From NCBI RefSeq assembly GCF_001039355.2, contig NW_019773689.1, positions 1 through 60,513 on the forward strand: a stretch of 60,513 bases of DNA. The letters run 5' to 3'. The stretch is from Lingula anatina (Eukaryota > Brachiopoda > Lingulata > Lingulida > Lingulidae). The stretch's first letter is position 1; each line of letters begins with the position of its first letter. The notes under the pieces are model-generated. The model worked only from the letters and a program-made list of their open reading frames with translations, searched no databases and was not told where the DNA came from. Position numbers and translations under genes: made by a program. This document shows positions 1 through 12,384 of the stretch, piece by piece.

Positions 1-134
1 CGCTGTATACATGTAAAATGTAAAATTCATCATTTAATGGAAATCTACTGACCCAGCGTTTATTCTTATATTATAATTTAGGATAAAAATTGTTAGCTAA
101 CAACGGTGACGAGTGTCGGCTCTTACCGCCTTGT

Positions 135-229
135 CTGCTGCTTCCCTCCCAGCTGCAGTTGAAGTCTAATTCTAAACTAGCTAGATGTTGAGTTGCACTA
201 ATTGTCCTGTATGGGAGGGAAGTAGCAGG
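135..229. repeat. Short inverted repeat
   Basis: Arms of about 17 bp (CTGCTGCTTCCCTCCCA on the left and its near reverse complement on the right) enclose about 60 bp. This is probably a small foldback element. No coding potential is seen. Confidence 0.5.
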
Positions 230-417
230 TGTAATTACCACATACTGTTAGATAACAATTCTCTATCCACAACTACTCATAAATAACAGCCTGTGTACTC
301 TGCTCATCTGCTTTTGCAATAAATTCATATTGTTACAGAAAAAGCTTGAGTTCTGTCATATGATAAAAGTTATGGTGCAAAATCCTCCCAATGTCCAAGA
401 AACAAACATATACTCAT

Positions 418-549
418 ATACCCTCTACCAGGGTGACAGATTGATTTTCCACAGATATTCACAGATATGTTTCTACATAAATAGAGTCATTTTGGCTCTC
501 AGTCAGCAAAACTGTCCACAATAATAACTGCGGCCCTGGTAGAGAGTAG
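418..549. mobile_element. MITE-like element, family E, copy 1
   Basis: The left end reads TACCCTCTACCAGGG and the right end GCCCTGGTAGAGAGTA, forming imperfect terminal inverted repeats around about 100 bp. A second copy with the same ends and a closely similar interior lies at 13113-13231, inside the last intron of the secreted-protein gene. The element has no open frame, so it must be non-autonomous if it is a DNA transposon. Confidence 0.65.
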
Positions 550-3500
550 TACTTGTACATGAGATTAGCAGCTGCAATTTGCTAAAAACAAGCTACGCCC
601 TGATATCAAATGTATGTTCTGATCTAAAGGGACCTGAAAACTTCTTAATTTGGATCTTGATGATGTTTGGCTTGGGCAGTCGCCACCAAAAAACTTACCG
701 TTTTTAAATTGTGACAAATTTGGTTAAACACTACTGTGCAATAACAACATAGTGTAATCGGGTGGTAAAACTGCAATCTAGAACAAGCTTAGCCGAAGAT
801 ATAAAATAGCAACCTGCAGGTTTGTTGATACAGACAAATTACAATAATCAGCCCGCGCTAGTCTACATGTACGTTTTTCAAAGTGATCAAAAGCCCCACA
901 TTAAAACACACCAGACCGAAAACTGAAAGGTGTGACAGAATCTGTCACATGTTTACCCAAGACATGACAACTGATGAGGACATAATATTTCTAATCAACT
1001 TGCAATAAACTGTAAACGAGAACTATAATAAAGCAGCGAGACCAAGTTATCGTTGTTTAATATAACAGTGTACAAGGTCATAAAAATATATGATGTGTAC
1101 CAGCATAATTTTAAATGAAACTGACTTTAGAAAAGACAACATTTTGATTCACTTCTAGGGTTTCCATTTCTAGGTACAGCATTTCTACCCTTTTTAATTT
1201 TATTAGCAGTTAGCAGTAGAATACATTGCTGATACAGACGCACGGTAATGTATGGAGGGGCATGTGTACGAATACACTGAAATAAATCACCCAGTTCATC
1301 TTTCAAATTTGATAATAAAAACATAATTCCGAAAAGTTGTATTTTTTTATTTCAGGGAAAGAACAATTAAAAAAATTCTTTCAAACTTCGTACTGTAGCT
1401 TTCATTTGTTCACTATTTTTACGAGTTCAGATAAACCAAAAACAATAGCAAACCAAAACTTCGTGTCTATTAGCATGGAAATATACATTTATCTACGATA
1501 TATTTCCGTGATTTAATGCCTATTGATTTTAAATATATTTGTATTATGAAACATATGTGAAAGAAGTAAGCGATCTGAGTGCTAAATATACGGTCCATGG
1601 GTGCTTCGATAACTGAACTATAAACAAATTCACATAAATTATTTTGAACTTGCATTCCAATTCAACTAGCACTAGAAATAACGCTTTGTTCCCCTAACAC
1701 CGATACTATTATTATTAACATTTTACAACTGTAGGGCCATCTAGCTGCATCAGCAGACATCCCCCCTCTCCCCAGTCCAGGAAAATCAAATAAAATCAGA
1801 CAAAACTAAAAACATACCTCTGTATTTCGAGAGGACGTGAATCAAACCCTCATTGACAAGTGATCAAGACAGTGAGATCTGTTGTCTTTTTATGTGTTTA
1901 AGGGATAACAACTCTGCATGTGAGATTCAAAACTCCACAATAAATACATTGTAAATAACAATTTGAATGTCAGGGAAAGAACAATTTAACAAAAAAAAAG
2001 TCTTTCAAACTTCATACTTCAGCTCCACTTCGACTTACTTTAAATGTCGGAACGGATACATCGTTGATAACCCCAGGAAAATCCGTTTTATGGCACGATG
2101 AAAAGTTGTTATCGCAATAAGATTAGCAATTATTTGGGCTGGGAGCTGTCTAGGGACCCGCTACTCCCCCTTCCCTGCCCCCGTCCCCCTCAAATCACGT
2201 ACACACACACACGCGCGCACACGCACATGCATATGTTTTTTTTAATCACGCTGGTCAATAATGCAGAATTCTCAGCTTCTTACTAGTTTCGGGTCCCAAT
2301 TCATTATTATCCCCATGATAAAATACACCTTTGAAATAAAAAATAAACCTGGTCCCTTTTTTTCTTTGGAAAACGCGATCCTTAAAACTGTACACATTCA
2401 CAAGTTCAACATGTTACGTTAAAACACTGCTCAAAATGAAACGATCCAACGTTGTGAAGTCAACAAACTATATTTAACTATCGTAAACCCCAAAGTTCCA
2501 CGGTGCAATCAAGGTCAATTACCAGCTCCAACTTCGCGAATTAAAATGTCATCAGAAACTACATCAGAAGCTTTTAAATTCCTTGCCCTCTGTTCAACTC
2601 AAGGAGGCGGACACATAGCAGGGCTTCTTGTAATCTATATCTGTAGGATCAAAACATCACAACAAATACCATTAATACATTATCCGTGATGAAAAATATA
2701 ATTCGATATATTACGCCTAGAGTAAAAATATAATTCAGTTATTATGCCTAGAGTAACACTAAATGCATCTGCTCTTAATCAGCCCAAACCTACCTGGAGG
2801 GATGAGAACACGATCAAAACTAAGATCAGATTTTTAAGGTACGCTGGCTCTTTTATTATTCCTATACATACATGATAGACATGAAATTTGACAGCAAAAC
2901 TTCAAAAAATAATCCTGGCATTTGAAAGGAGATGCTACTGTTATCTCCCCACGCGTCGTCCCTGCGGGGGTACAGTCACTTAATGCGCATGGGGAGGCGT
3001 GTGAGAGGCGGGGAGATTATTAAAAGATTAGGCGGTTTTCCTTTCATGTACGTCCGCCATATTTAGTTCGTGACTTTGTAGATCCATGGCTCAACTCGAT
3101 GTGAATGCAGTCTCTAAATAAATTAACCCCCACCCCTCTGTAATAAATATCATACTGAGAATGAGTACTGTTATACTGAGAAAAATTGTGATTCCTTCTT
3201 TCAGTAGAGGTGCATCTCCAGGCAGAGATAATCTCCTTCATCCAGGTATCCCTTTGATTGAACTGTCAGTTTTAAGTGTCTCGCCATTGTCCCCTGACAT
3301 GGATAAACAACGACTGTCGAAACTTGCTTTTTTTCTAGTTTTATTATTTTTATTTACTTTATTTATTATTCACAAACAATCAAATGAAAAGCAGACAAAC
3401 TGATAAAATGGCAGTTGCTTGCTTTCAGAAAAAAATATGACAAGTCGAATTTGCAAATGTTACGTCTGTAGCATCTAATAATTTCAGGTGACCTTTAAGT

Positions 3501-3974
3501 TCCGTCAAAGGGTGTGTGTGAACGTTTTGAATATCATAATTACTATCCCATACTTAAGTCTTTACATAAAATTTTAGTAGAACATTCAAGAAATGTATAA
3601 ACGCTTCAAGAAGCAGCGCACTGTCTTTCCTTGGGGAGGGGGGTGTAGTTTTGTCTCTGGAGGGGGGTGCCTGGTGTTGGAGGGGGTTGTCCTAGAATCG
3701 AATATTATATCATGATTATAGCTATGGTGAAGTCAATTTACAATACAGTGGAGCCTGTGTTTGCTTCTTTAAGTTCAGTTTGCACTAACATACGTCACTG
3801 GAGTCAAAATATTGCGCACGCGGGTTTTTGGTAAAATGGAAATCAAGGAAAACAATTTTACAACAGTTCTCCTTTTATTTGAGCTCTGTTTAAGAATCAG
3901 CAGAAGAAACACTGTGTACGTGGATGACAGCATCGCGCATTCATAGGCTCTGATTTCTGCTATCATTGGGTGCT

Positions 3975-4223
3975 TAGGGCTCATTCTCAATGACACTATC
4001 GGTCTACTTAGATCGATCCAACCCCGTGGGGACTATCGCTGAATGCAGTAAGATTAACAGTTTAACATTCCTCCTCCGCGCCTCTCAGGACAATACAATA
4101 AAGCTGGTGATTACACGAGTACTTTGGGAAAAAGGATGCGTGTCAATATTTTAATTTGACTGAATTCAGCGAGAGTTGGTTCGATCCACGCAGAACGATA
4201 GTTTCATATGGAATGAGCCCTTA
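3975..4223. mobile_element. Foldback MITE, family A, copy 1
   Basis: The ends are TAGGGCTCATTC and GAATGAGCCCTTA, with subterminal arms containing GATCGATCCA and CGATCCACGCAG. About ten other copies or fragments with related arms occur in the window, diverged in the middle. No coding capacity is seen. The copy ends about 85 bp upstream of the TATA box of the gene starting at 4356, so it could contribute promoter sequence. Confidence 0.75.
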
Positions 4224-4308
4224 GCAAGCTGACTACATGTACTGACCACGGGTCATTGATTTCGTCACATGTCAGATGTCAGCTCAGCGTTGCAGGACAG
4301 ACCACACC

Positions 4309-4313
4309 TATAA
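4309..4313 (+). promoter_or_regulatory. TATA box of the secreted-protein gene
   Basis: The sequence CCTATAAGA lies about 45 bp upstream of the ATG at 4356. This spacing leaves room for a transcription start near 4340 and a short 5' leader. Confidence 0.6.
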
Positions 4314-4355
4314 GAACCAGCGCACCGCGTGTGAGACAGCATACACAGACGCAGG

Positions 4356-7300
4356 ATGGCCTCCAAACTAGCGTTAGTTTTCCTGTTGGTCCTCTCCTTA
4401 GCTGCAACGACGAATGCATGTAAGTTGTTGTTTTATTTCTATAAAATATTTCTCAAAATTTATTTGACCGTAAAGTACTTATTTTGAAGCATGTTTTATT
4501 AAAAGAGCAATTTTCCCAAAGGTATGAGATGAATTTATAGAAAAACGTGGCACATTGCAAAGCATTAATATTATCACAGTTGTGCTTCTGTGGTGTTTTT
4601 GACATGTTCAAAAATCACACAAACGTTTTGTAACTTCCATAAGTGAAAGCCACGGGTATTTGCCACCATTTCCACGTGGTGGGGACTGAGTGAAGCGTTA
4701 CGAAAGAGCTGAGTTTGGTGGAAATGCCCTCTTTGTTCCTTCATGAACTTCTAGCCTGTATACCAATGGCGAATATCATAAGCTCCTTGCCCCTCTCGCT
4801 TGGGAAAAAGTAAAAATAAAGTAAAGTTCGGTTCATATATACCTCGCTGCATTATCCACATTTCAGTTCGGTTTTCAATGGATGTGTGGTCATTTTTTGG
4901 CCGAGATACAGAGAGGTATTGACGCTCTCGCCTCAATCATCCCAGACAGCTTTTCAAAAATATACTACTTATGCCCTGTTAGCTTCTGCCAAAGTCCTGT
5001 AGAGTAGCTCTGGATATCAGCGGTCCGTTTACTGTCCTCTCTCAGGTCCACGTACCCGCTGATCATCGTCCGCAGAACTAAACTGCTCCTGGACGCAACT
5101 TGGGTGAAAAAAGGAAAAACTGGATAAATGTATATCTGGCATTCCGTCGAGCGATAAACATTTTGTGAAGTTGACAAAAGTGAAATTAAAGCGTGACCGC
5201 TGAATAACAACGATTTACTCTCCCAAGAAAATTTGCAGCAATGATATTTACCCAGAAATAAAATGGATAAACAGAAAAAGGAATAGAAAAGAGACCAAGA
5301 TTAATATCAACAATTCTCATTATTCTGTGTGGGATGAAATTTCTACTTTAACTGTTTTGCAATAAATTTTGAGCACTCATAAAAAGTAATGGTTATAAAT
5401 TTTGGTGGGTTGGAGGATGAAATACGTGACCCAACTACCCCAGGGTCACGCCTGAGTGAAAACTAAGGTTCTGAGAACAGATTTCACACTCACCACACCC
5501 ATTGTGAATGGTCATCATGATATTCACCGTTATGGATTTTACTGGCACATTATTCAGGCATGTCCTTATGCTCTTTTTTTTTTTTTTTTTTTTCTTTACT
5601 GGAGGAAATAGGAAGGATCATAGGCTTTATGGGCTTATTAAATGCAGTCCCTGGCATAAGAGGCACTGACAAAATATAGGTGCAAGTCCTTCAATAGTTG
5701 ACGGGGCTGCACCAGTATATATACAGTAGTAACGGGGAGTTTGGGAAACAGACCCAGGTCAGGTCGACATCCCAGTCCAGAGCAGTTTTCTTTCTGTTTT
5801 ATGTGTTAACACAAGGCATGGCTGTATAAGGCGATTGGTTGAAAATTACTTTTTTCACGTTCATAGTTTTTAAACATAAGTTTACTTTTTTATATTTTCA
5901 TTTTTTAAGTGTTCCCTAACTCCTTTTGTGTAGCATATTTATAGCAAGAGAGTAGACACTACGGGTGTTAATTTCTAAGAAGATGAATGCTCTTTCTTTT
6001 CAGTTTTATTTTTTAGTGGCATTACAAATCTATTAAAGAAAATAACTTCCAGATGTCCCAATTATCCGGATTACGTGCAGGTGAGTCAAGAGAAAACAGT
6101 GAATTGTTTGAATGACTCTACAGCTGTTCATAAAGGTCTTTTCAAAGCCCAGACTTTACCCGCAGTTGAAAAATACCAAACCGTATTTTCATTTTTATTT
6201 TTTAGAGTGCCCGATGATAATTACATCTAATACATATGTCTCATAATAATGTAAAACCTACAGTGTACAAAATGCTTAAGATAAGGTAAAAAAAAAACTA
6301 CCAGGGTTACAACGTTAAACGAACACGTAATAGAAGACACCAACTTTGATTACTAACGCTTTATCTCTAAGAGGGTTCTTGACATGTTTATTTAATTTTT
6401 ATCAGATATGTGACCTAAAACCACAAGTGGAACGTTTGCGCAACACACTGAAGTAAGTATCCGAAGCCGGGACAAGGACCTCCTTTTTCAAATTATCTAA
6501 CTAAAGTAAGCCCTGATATACACCATAGCTATAGTATAAATAATCTAACTAAAGTAAGCCCCTCGACAGAATAACTGTAGTATGAATTATCCAACTGAAG
6601 TAAACCCCGTGGTATAATAGAGATAGAATGAATTCCAGTATGTCAAAGCTGCCATGTATGATAGTTGTTCTTAAATTGTGTATTAATGAACAATGGTCGT
6701 GGATTTTCTTTCCTACACGTTAATTTTTCTTTCAAATAAGTGTGGGGTTTGAATTGATTTTCTGTGAATTTCTTTTCTTAACTAAAGAGCAAAGGTCAAC
6801 GCCCGCAATTCAGCGTACAAAGAATGCAAAGACATGAGCACCAAGCTGAAACAGGTGCAGACAGAATTTGGGAACTTAGTGGACATGTTCCGCGAGGTGA
6901 GGGCACTGGTTACTGTTTAAGGGAGCGTTCACAATTAAACTAGAGAAGATTGATATCTCACTCCGTGGGGAATCTTGCTGAATGAAATCAGAGTAACTGA
7001 ATGACACAATTTAATATTTAGCTTTGACTCTCTATATATAATTAGTATATGGCTTGTTTTCTAAGCCTTTACTTCTTTATGCGCTCATTTTACCGTTTTT
7101 TTTAATTTCATATGTTACATGTAATTATTTCCTTATTATCAATGTACTTGTTCGATTTATCATGGCCCCTTTCGTTGAAGCGGGTACTGATGCCTGAACA
7201 TGTCGGTCCGTCCCCCGGCAACCAGATTTATTCCAACAAATGAATATAAAATACGGAGGTTTGCCATCCCATTGAAGATGACCCCTATTGGTTTTGATGT

Positions 7301-10300
7301 CATTGACCTTCAACACACAAACTTGTCCCTGGAACTTGTGTTTAACCAATATTTCTTGTTGTAATTTCCAAAATTTTTTCCGGTGATTTAGTGGTTTACT
7401 CTTTAGGAATTGACTTATCTTAATTTGACTTATTATATTATTTAGAATTATTTATCTATTTATCTATTTCATCTCTAGCTAACATTCCGAGTCCACAAGC
7501 TTATCTCCATCACCACGATGCGAGCGCAGTATGGGAATTTCGATGCCTCCAAACCTGACGTGGAACTCACGGAGCTCGGCGAGATTACTAGAAAACTGGA
7601 GAAACTCAAGACGAACATTAACACCGGTAAGTTCCTTAAGAAGCAGTTTTAGTCGGCGCTTCCGCACAATCTCTCTCTCTCTCTCTCTCTCGTTAAAGTA
7701 AGCGAGCGGATAAATTGTTTGTCCAAGTAAATCAGGCTAGCATCTAAAAAAATTACTAGATTTATGTTTTGACAAGAAAACATAAACGGACTAAATTGAA
7801 AACCTTCGTTATTGTCGCTCGTGGCACCACCTCACATTCTGCAATCAATCTGGCTTATTTTCACTTTTTCACAAGTGAGAAAGTTGAAATTCGCCAGGAA
7901 GCGAGTATGACGTCTAAGGACTCAGAAAATGTATAGAATGTTTTTTAAAGCAAAGAGTTTGCGATGCCGCAAGCTTTTAAAAATAATAATAAACTCGATG
8001 TCTTTTGACTCAGGTCATTTTTTTAATTGTATGTTTTCATAATATGTAAGCCATTTATAAAATCTTCAGTTTAGTTACATTTATGATAGGCTGGACGATG
8101 TAGAAACAAGGAACATTCAAATGTTTTGCACGATACACGTCAAAACCTTTGTTGCCACGCATTGTGAAAAATATACTTAAAGTTGAGGACAAAATGTATC
8201 AGTAAAATAAACGTGCACCTCATATTACCATTTTAGCGCAGTCTAATTTTCGTAAGCATTAAAAACGGGCAAATATCATTCGTGAGGGTTATTTTTAAAA
8301 AATCACCCAAACCTTCGTTACTGTATATAGAAACTATTCATACTAGCAAGGCATGTATCGAAAATTTCCTTAAAAGCATAATCACAAATTATTCTCTGCC
8401 CTACAGGTGACGTGCACAATCAGTGGCGGATTTAGAGGGGGTCATTCGATTTCTGGTCCCCTCTTGAAATTAGGGTTTTTGATTAGCTGAATCATAGTTC
8501 TAAACCGTACCAAATGGCACAATTTGCCCTCTAAATTACCAAAAATTTTCAAGGGCCCCGAACCCCACCCCAAGTTTTTTTCTTTTTTTTGGGGGGGGGG
8601 CGGTTTGCATCCGTGAACCCCCCTTTAAATAATCCTGGATCCGCCCCTGACAATCCACGGATGGGAAATGCCAATATGTGAAATATGTGCTCCGCAAAAT
8701 GCATTACTTCAAACCAAAAAAACAATCAGGCTGATTTTTTAAAATAAGAGTTGTATTTTTGTCCGTATAAATCACTTTAAGAATCATTTTGAGATTAAAA
8801 TGATAGCGCATTGAGAATAATAAGTTACATGGTTTACTTGCACAAAGTAAAGTGTACAAAACGGGTTTTTTATGTAATATTACGTACGGTTAACAGCATT
8901 AATCAACCTCAATTTTAATTATATTCCCCAGTTAACATGGATATTCAGAAAAAAATCAGTTCAAAGCCACACCTTGAAAAAATCAATTATTTGATAAATG
9001 AAATTTCACAAAAAATGCTCATCAGTCTTTCTTTTTACCAGACGTTTCTGGATTCATTGTGGATTTCGTAGAGAACCAGTTCTCTATGATAAGCATGATC
9101 ATCCCTATCCCTATACCAAGTATCCTCAACTTATTCGGCATCAAGAGCAACAAGCAGAGGCAACAGGAGTACCTGAACGACCTGAAAGACGCCAAGTCTC
9201 GGCTAGAGAGGGACCTGCGGTCAGTGGGACAGAGCTTGGCCAGAGTGCAGGCTGACTGTGCTGAGATTAAGGCGGTGAGTTAGGCGTGGGACGAGATTCA
9301 GACGGTGGGTTAGGCATGGGACGAGATTTAAGCGGTGGGTTAGGCCTGGGACGAGATTTAGGCGGTGGGTTAGGCCTGGGATTTTAGCCATTCTTAATAA
9401 TTTTCATTTTAGTCTTAAAATTAAATACATATAGGATGAAATCAAAATCATATTACTATAGTGCTCAGTGGCGGATTTAGTTGGGGAGTGGGGGGGGGTT
9501 AGGGGGGTCCTGACCCCCCATCGGTTTTTAAAATATATATCACACTAATATTCCCATCTTGAAATAAAATTTTGACTAGCTAAATAATAGTTCTAAACCA
9601 TACCTAAGGGCACTGTTTTCTCTCCAAAACACCATTTTTTTGTCCGGTCGTTGAGCAGGCCCCATACCCCACACCAAGGGGGCGATGGTCGGCTTCGCAT
9701 CCAAGGCCTGTCGTCCCGGACCCCCCTTCTAATAATCCTGGATCCTCCCCTATCCTCGCCCCTTCATCTAACCCCAGCAGCCGAAGTAGCAAAAACAACG
9801 GCACTGTGAGGGCGTTTTGAACTATTTTATCCACGCTTTACTGCAGTAAAATAAACTGACAAAATAGTTATAAGAGCGAAGTAGCGGTTTGTTAGTTAAA
9901 AAGGATAGTAATAGTTTTGTCTACAGTTATATTTTTGTTTCCCATCCACTTGTTATCACAGGTCCTTGCTAACATTTAGCCTCGCAAAAATTAAACTACT
10001 TACCTCAACCACAACACGAATGTCACCTTTAATGAAGATGAATTTATTTATTTATTTATTTATTTATTTATTATTTTGCAGAAAGTAGACTTTGACAGTA
10101 ATCTGTCAATATTCCACATATAATGCAAAAAGATTTATTCTTCCTTTCTTTCACGCACATACTGGGGCACATAGTTGTACTGATTTTGAAATTACCCATG
10201 CCCTATAACGTCAAATGTCATATTTCTTTACTTCACTCTCTTTTTAAATTGGTTTCTTTTGCTAAATTCTTCTTTTCACAAAATAGTTTGCAATCTTGAA

Positions 10301-10925
10301 TGTCGTATTAGACACGCTCCAGGGCCCAGAAGGAGAACTAGTGTTGGAAACAGGTTGTATATATATTCTCTTGAAATATTTTGCAAGTTAATTTACTAAC
10401 TTCAGATTTTAGCGCTCTCTTTCGGCGTACTCATTGTTTCACAGCGAGAGAAATCACAGTGCGCGATGATTGACGTTTGTTTATATAACCTGCCAATCAA
10501 GCTGTTATTACTTGACAGCAAATATCAAAACTAACTGAAATTGATTGGCACCTTGTCAATCGAAGGATGTAAGACGACTATAGTGGCCCACTGTGTAATG
10601 ATTGTGATTGACGTTTGTTTATATAACCTGCCAATCAAACTGTTATTACTTGACAACAAATATCAAAACTAATTAATTTGATTGGCATCTTGTCAATCAA
10701 ATGTTATTGGAGTTTTACATGTTCGGAGAGAAGAGTAAGGTAATTGTGTTCGACGTTTAAAAAACTGCCATTCATAGTCGTGTGCGCTTGACAGCTTCCA
10801 TCAAAGTTGAATTAGCCCGTTTGAATTTGATTCATACCTGTCTGTAACAATACATGGCGTAACATTCTGGAGGTAGGGGCAACTTATTTATTTATTTATT
10901 TTTATTTATTTATTTATTATTATTA

Positions 10926-10958
<33 letters not shown>

Positions 10959-12346
10959 TTTATTTTTATTTTTTGCAGCGCGTTAAAAAACGTTGGAATC
11001 TTTATTTCAACCGAGAGACTGAAAACGTAAAAGAGTCCCGGTTTCTTTCGTTTTTAATTGTACTAAAAATCAGTTGTCATTCTTTTTCTGGATATGATGT
11101 AAAATGACTATACATGAATTAACGTTGTTGTCGATGTTTGTTGCTCCAAGATCCTTTATTTGGTGCTCGTATACGAACTGAACATATTACTTTAATCATA
11201 CTCATGTTCTTTTACACCCAATGAATATTTTTGGATCATTTAAAAAAAAAACAATGGTATAAAAAGTAAAACCTTGTCATTTTTTATGAGCTACGGAGAG
11301 AAAAATGCCGAGATAATGTTAGTGGCCAGGTAAAATTAAAAAGTGCCGGTTTTGTTCGTTCCTTAAAAGTAGCTGTATATTGACAGGAGCGCGCGAGAAA
11401 ACTGTTGTTTTTAAATAAACTACACAATTAAAACTGCCAAATTAAAATTGAAAACAACTTTCTGCAATGCGTTAATCTTTCGAGCTTTAATCTGCAATAT
11501 ATTGTTAGTACTTCATAAGTATAAAAAAACCAGATCTCAGTAATGTATGAAAATTAAACTAATACGGGCTGGTTTAATCAAACACTTAATATTCTTGGTT
11601 TGATTCATTGAAGTTGTTCGTTCAATATTTTATACTGTATTTCATCAGAAAGGTAAAAATGATCCTTCTATTATATATAAAATGGTTGCTACGCCGTATA
11701 AGAATTAATATTTGATCGAATATTTACTTGAAAACATAATTTTTATCTAATTTATTTTATTTTATTTTTAAGTAAAAACAAAATTAATTCAGCATTAATA
11801 ACAGCATCTTTGCTTGGCCTCATCTAGCACATTCTATGAATTTTTTGTCCGAAGGCGCATATTATAATGTTATAGATTTCTTGGCATGCTTTTAGCAGTT
11901 TACATTCTACGTGCAGTATCTTAATGTTTCATACCGCAAGTGACACTAAAAATGAAGCTTTTTTCTCTCGGTAATTTATTTCAACTAATCTATCATCGAG
12001 AAACATCTTTAACTTGTTTTTATAACCCAGATCAGGTAAAAATCTTGCGTAGTTTTGGGCTCAGGTCGAGAAAAGTCGGTTTGTCAGCAGACAAATCAAA
12101 GGGGTTCAAACAGTGGAACCGGGGCCGGTAGGCGATTCTTGACATTTCTCTCTTTTAGTAGGTAAACAAAAGAAGTGCACTCAAAAAATTGTATACGAGG
12201 CAACTTATATCTTGGCTTCCTTTGTCCCAAATTTGCCCTTAGAAATAAATACCCACAGATACTTCGCTTACTTAAGCCCCGATTTAAGGATCATTCACAA
12301 GTAAACTCGGTATCGAAATGCCGTATAGTTCCATTCTTATTGTTCA

Positions 12347-12384
<38 letters not shown>

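Larger units (their letters stand above)
1..3974. other. Intergenic region without a recognised gene
   Basis: I see no convincing exon on either strand. The stretch holds small inverted repeats near its left end and two diverged copies of a short motif (about 1353-1400 and 1968-2020). A segment near 1898-1965 resembles the outer part of the foldback element at 26.3 kb. A short CA/CG-rich tract lies near 2200. The segment around 2950-3070, with the words GGAGGCG and GCCATATTTAG, resembles the inner part of the element family at 24.5 and 47.6 kb. Open frames here are short and lack protein-like composition. Confidence 0.6.
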
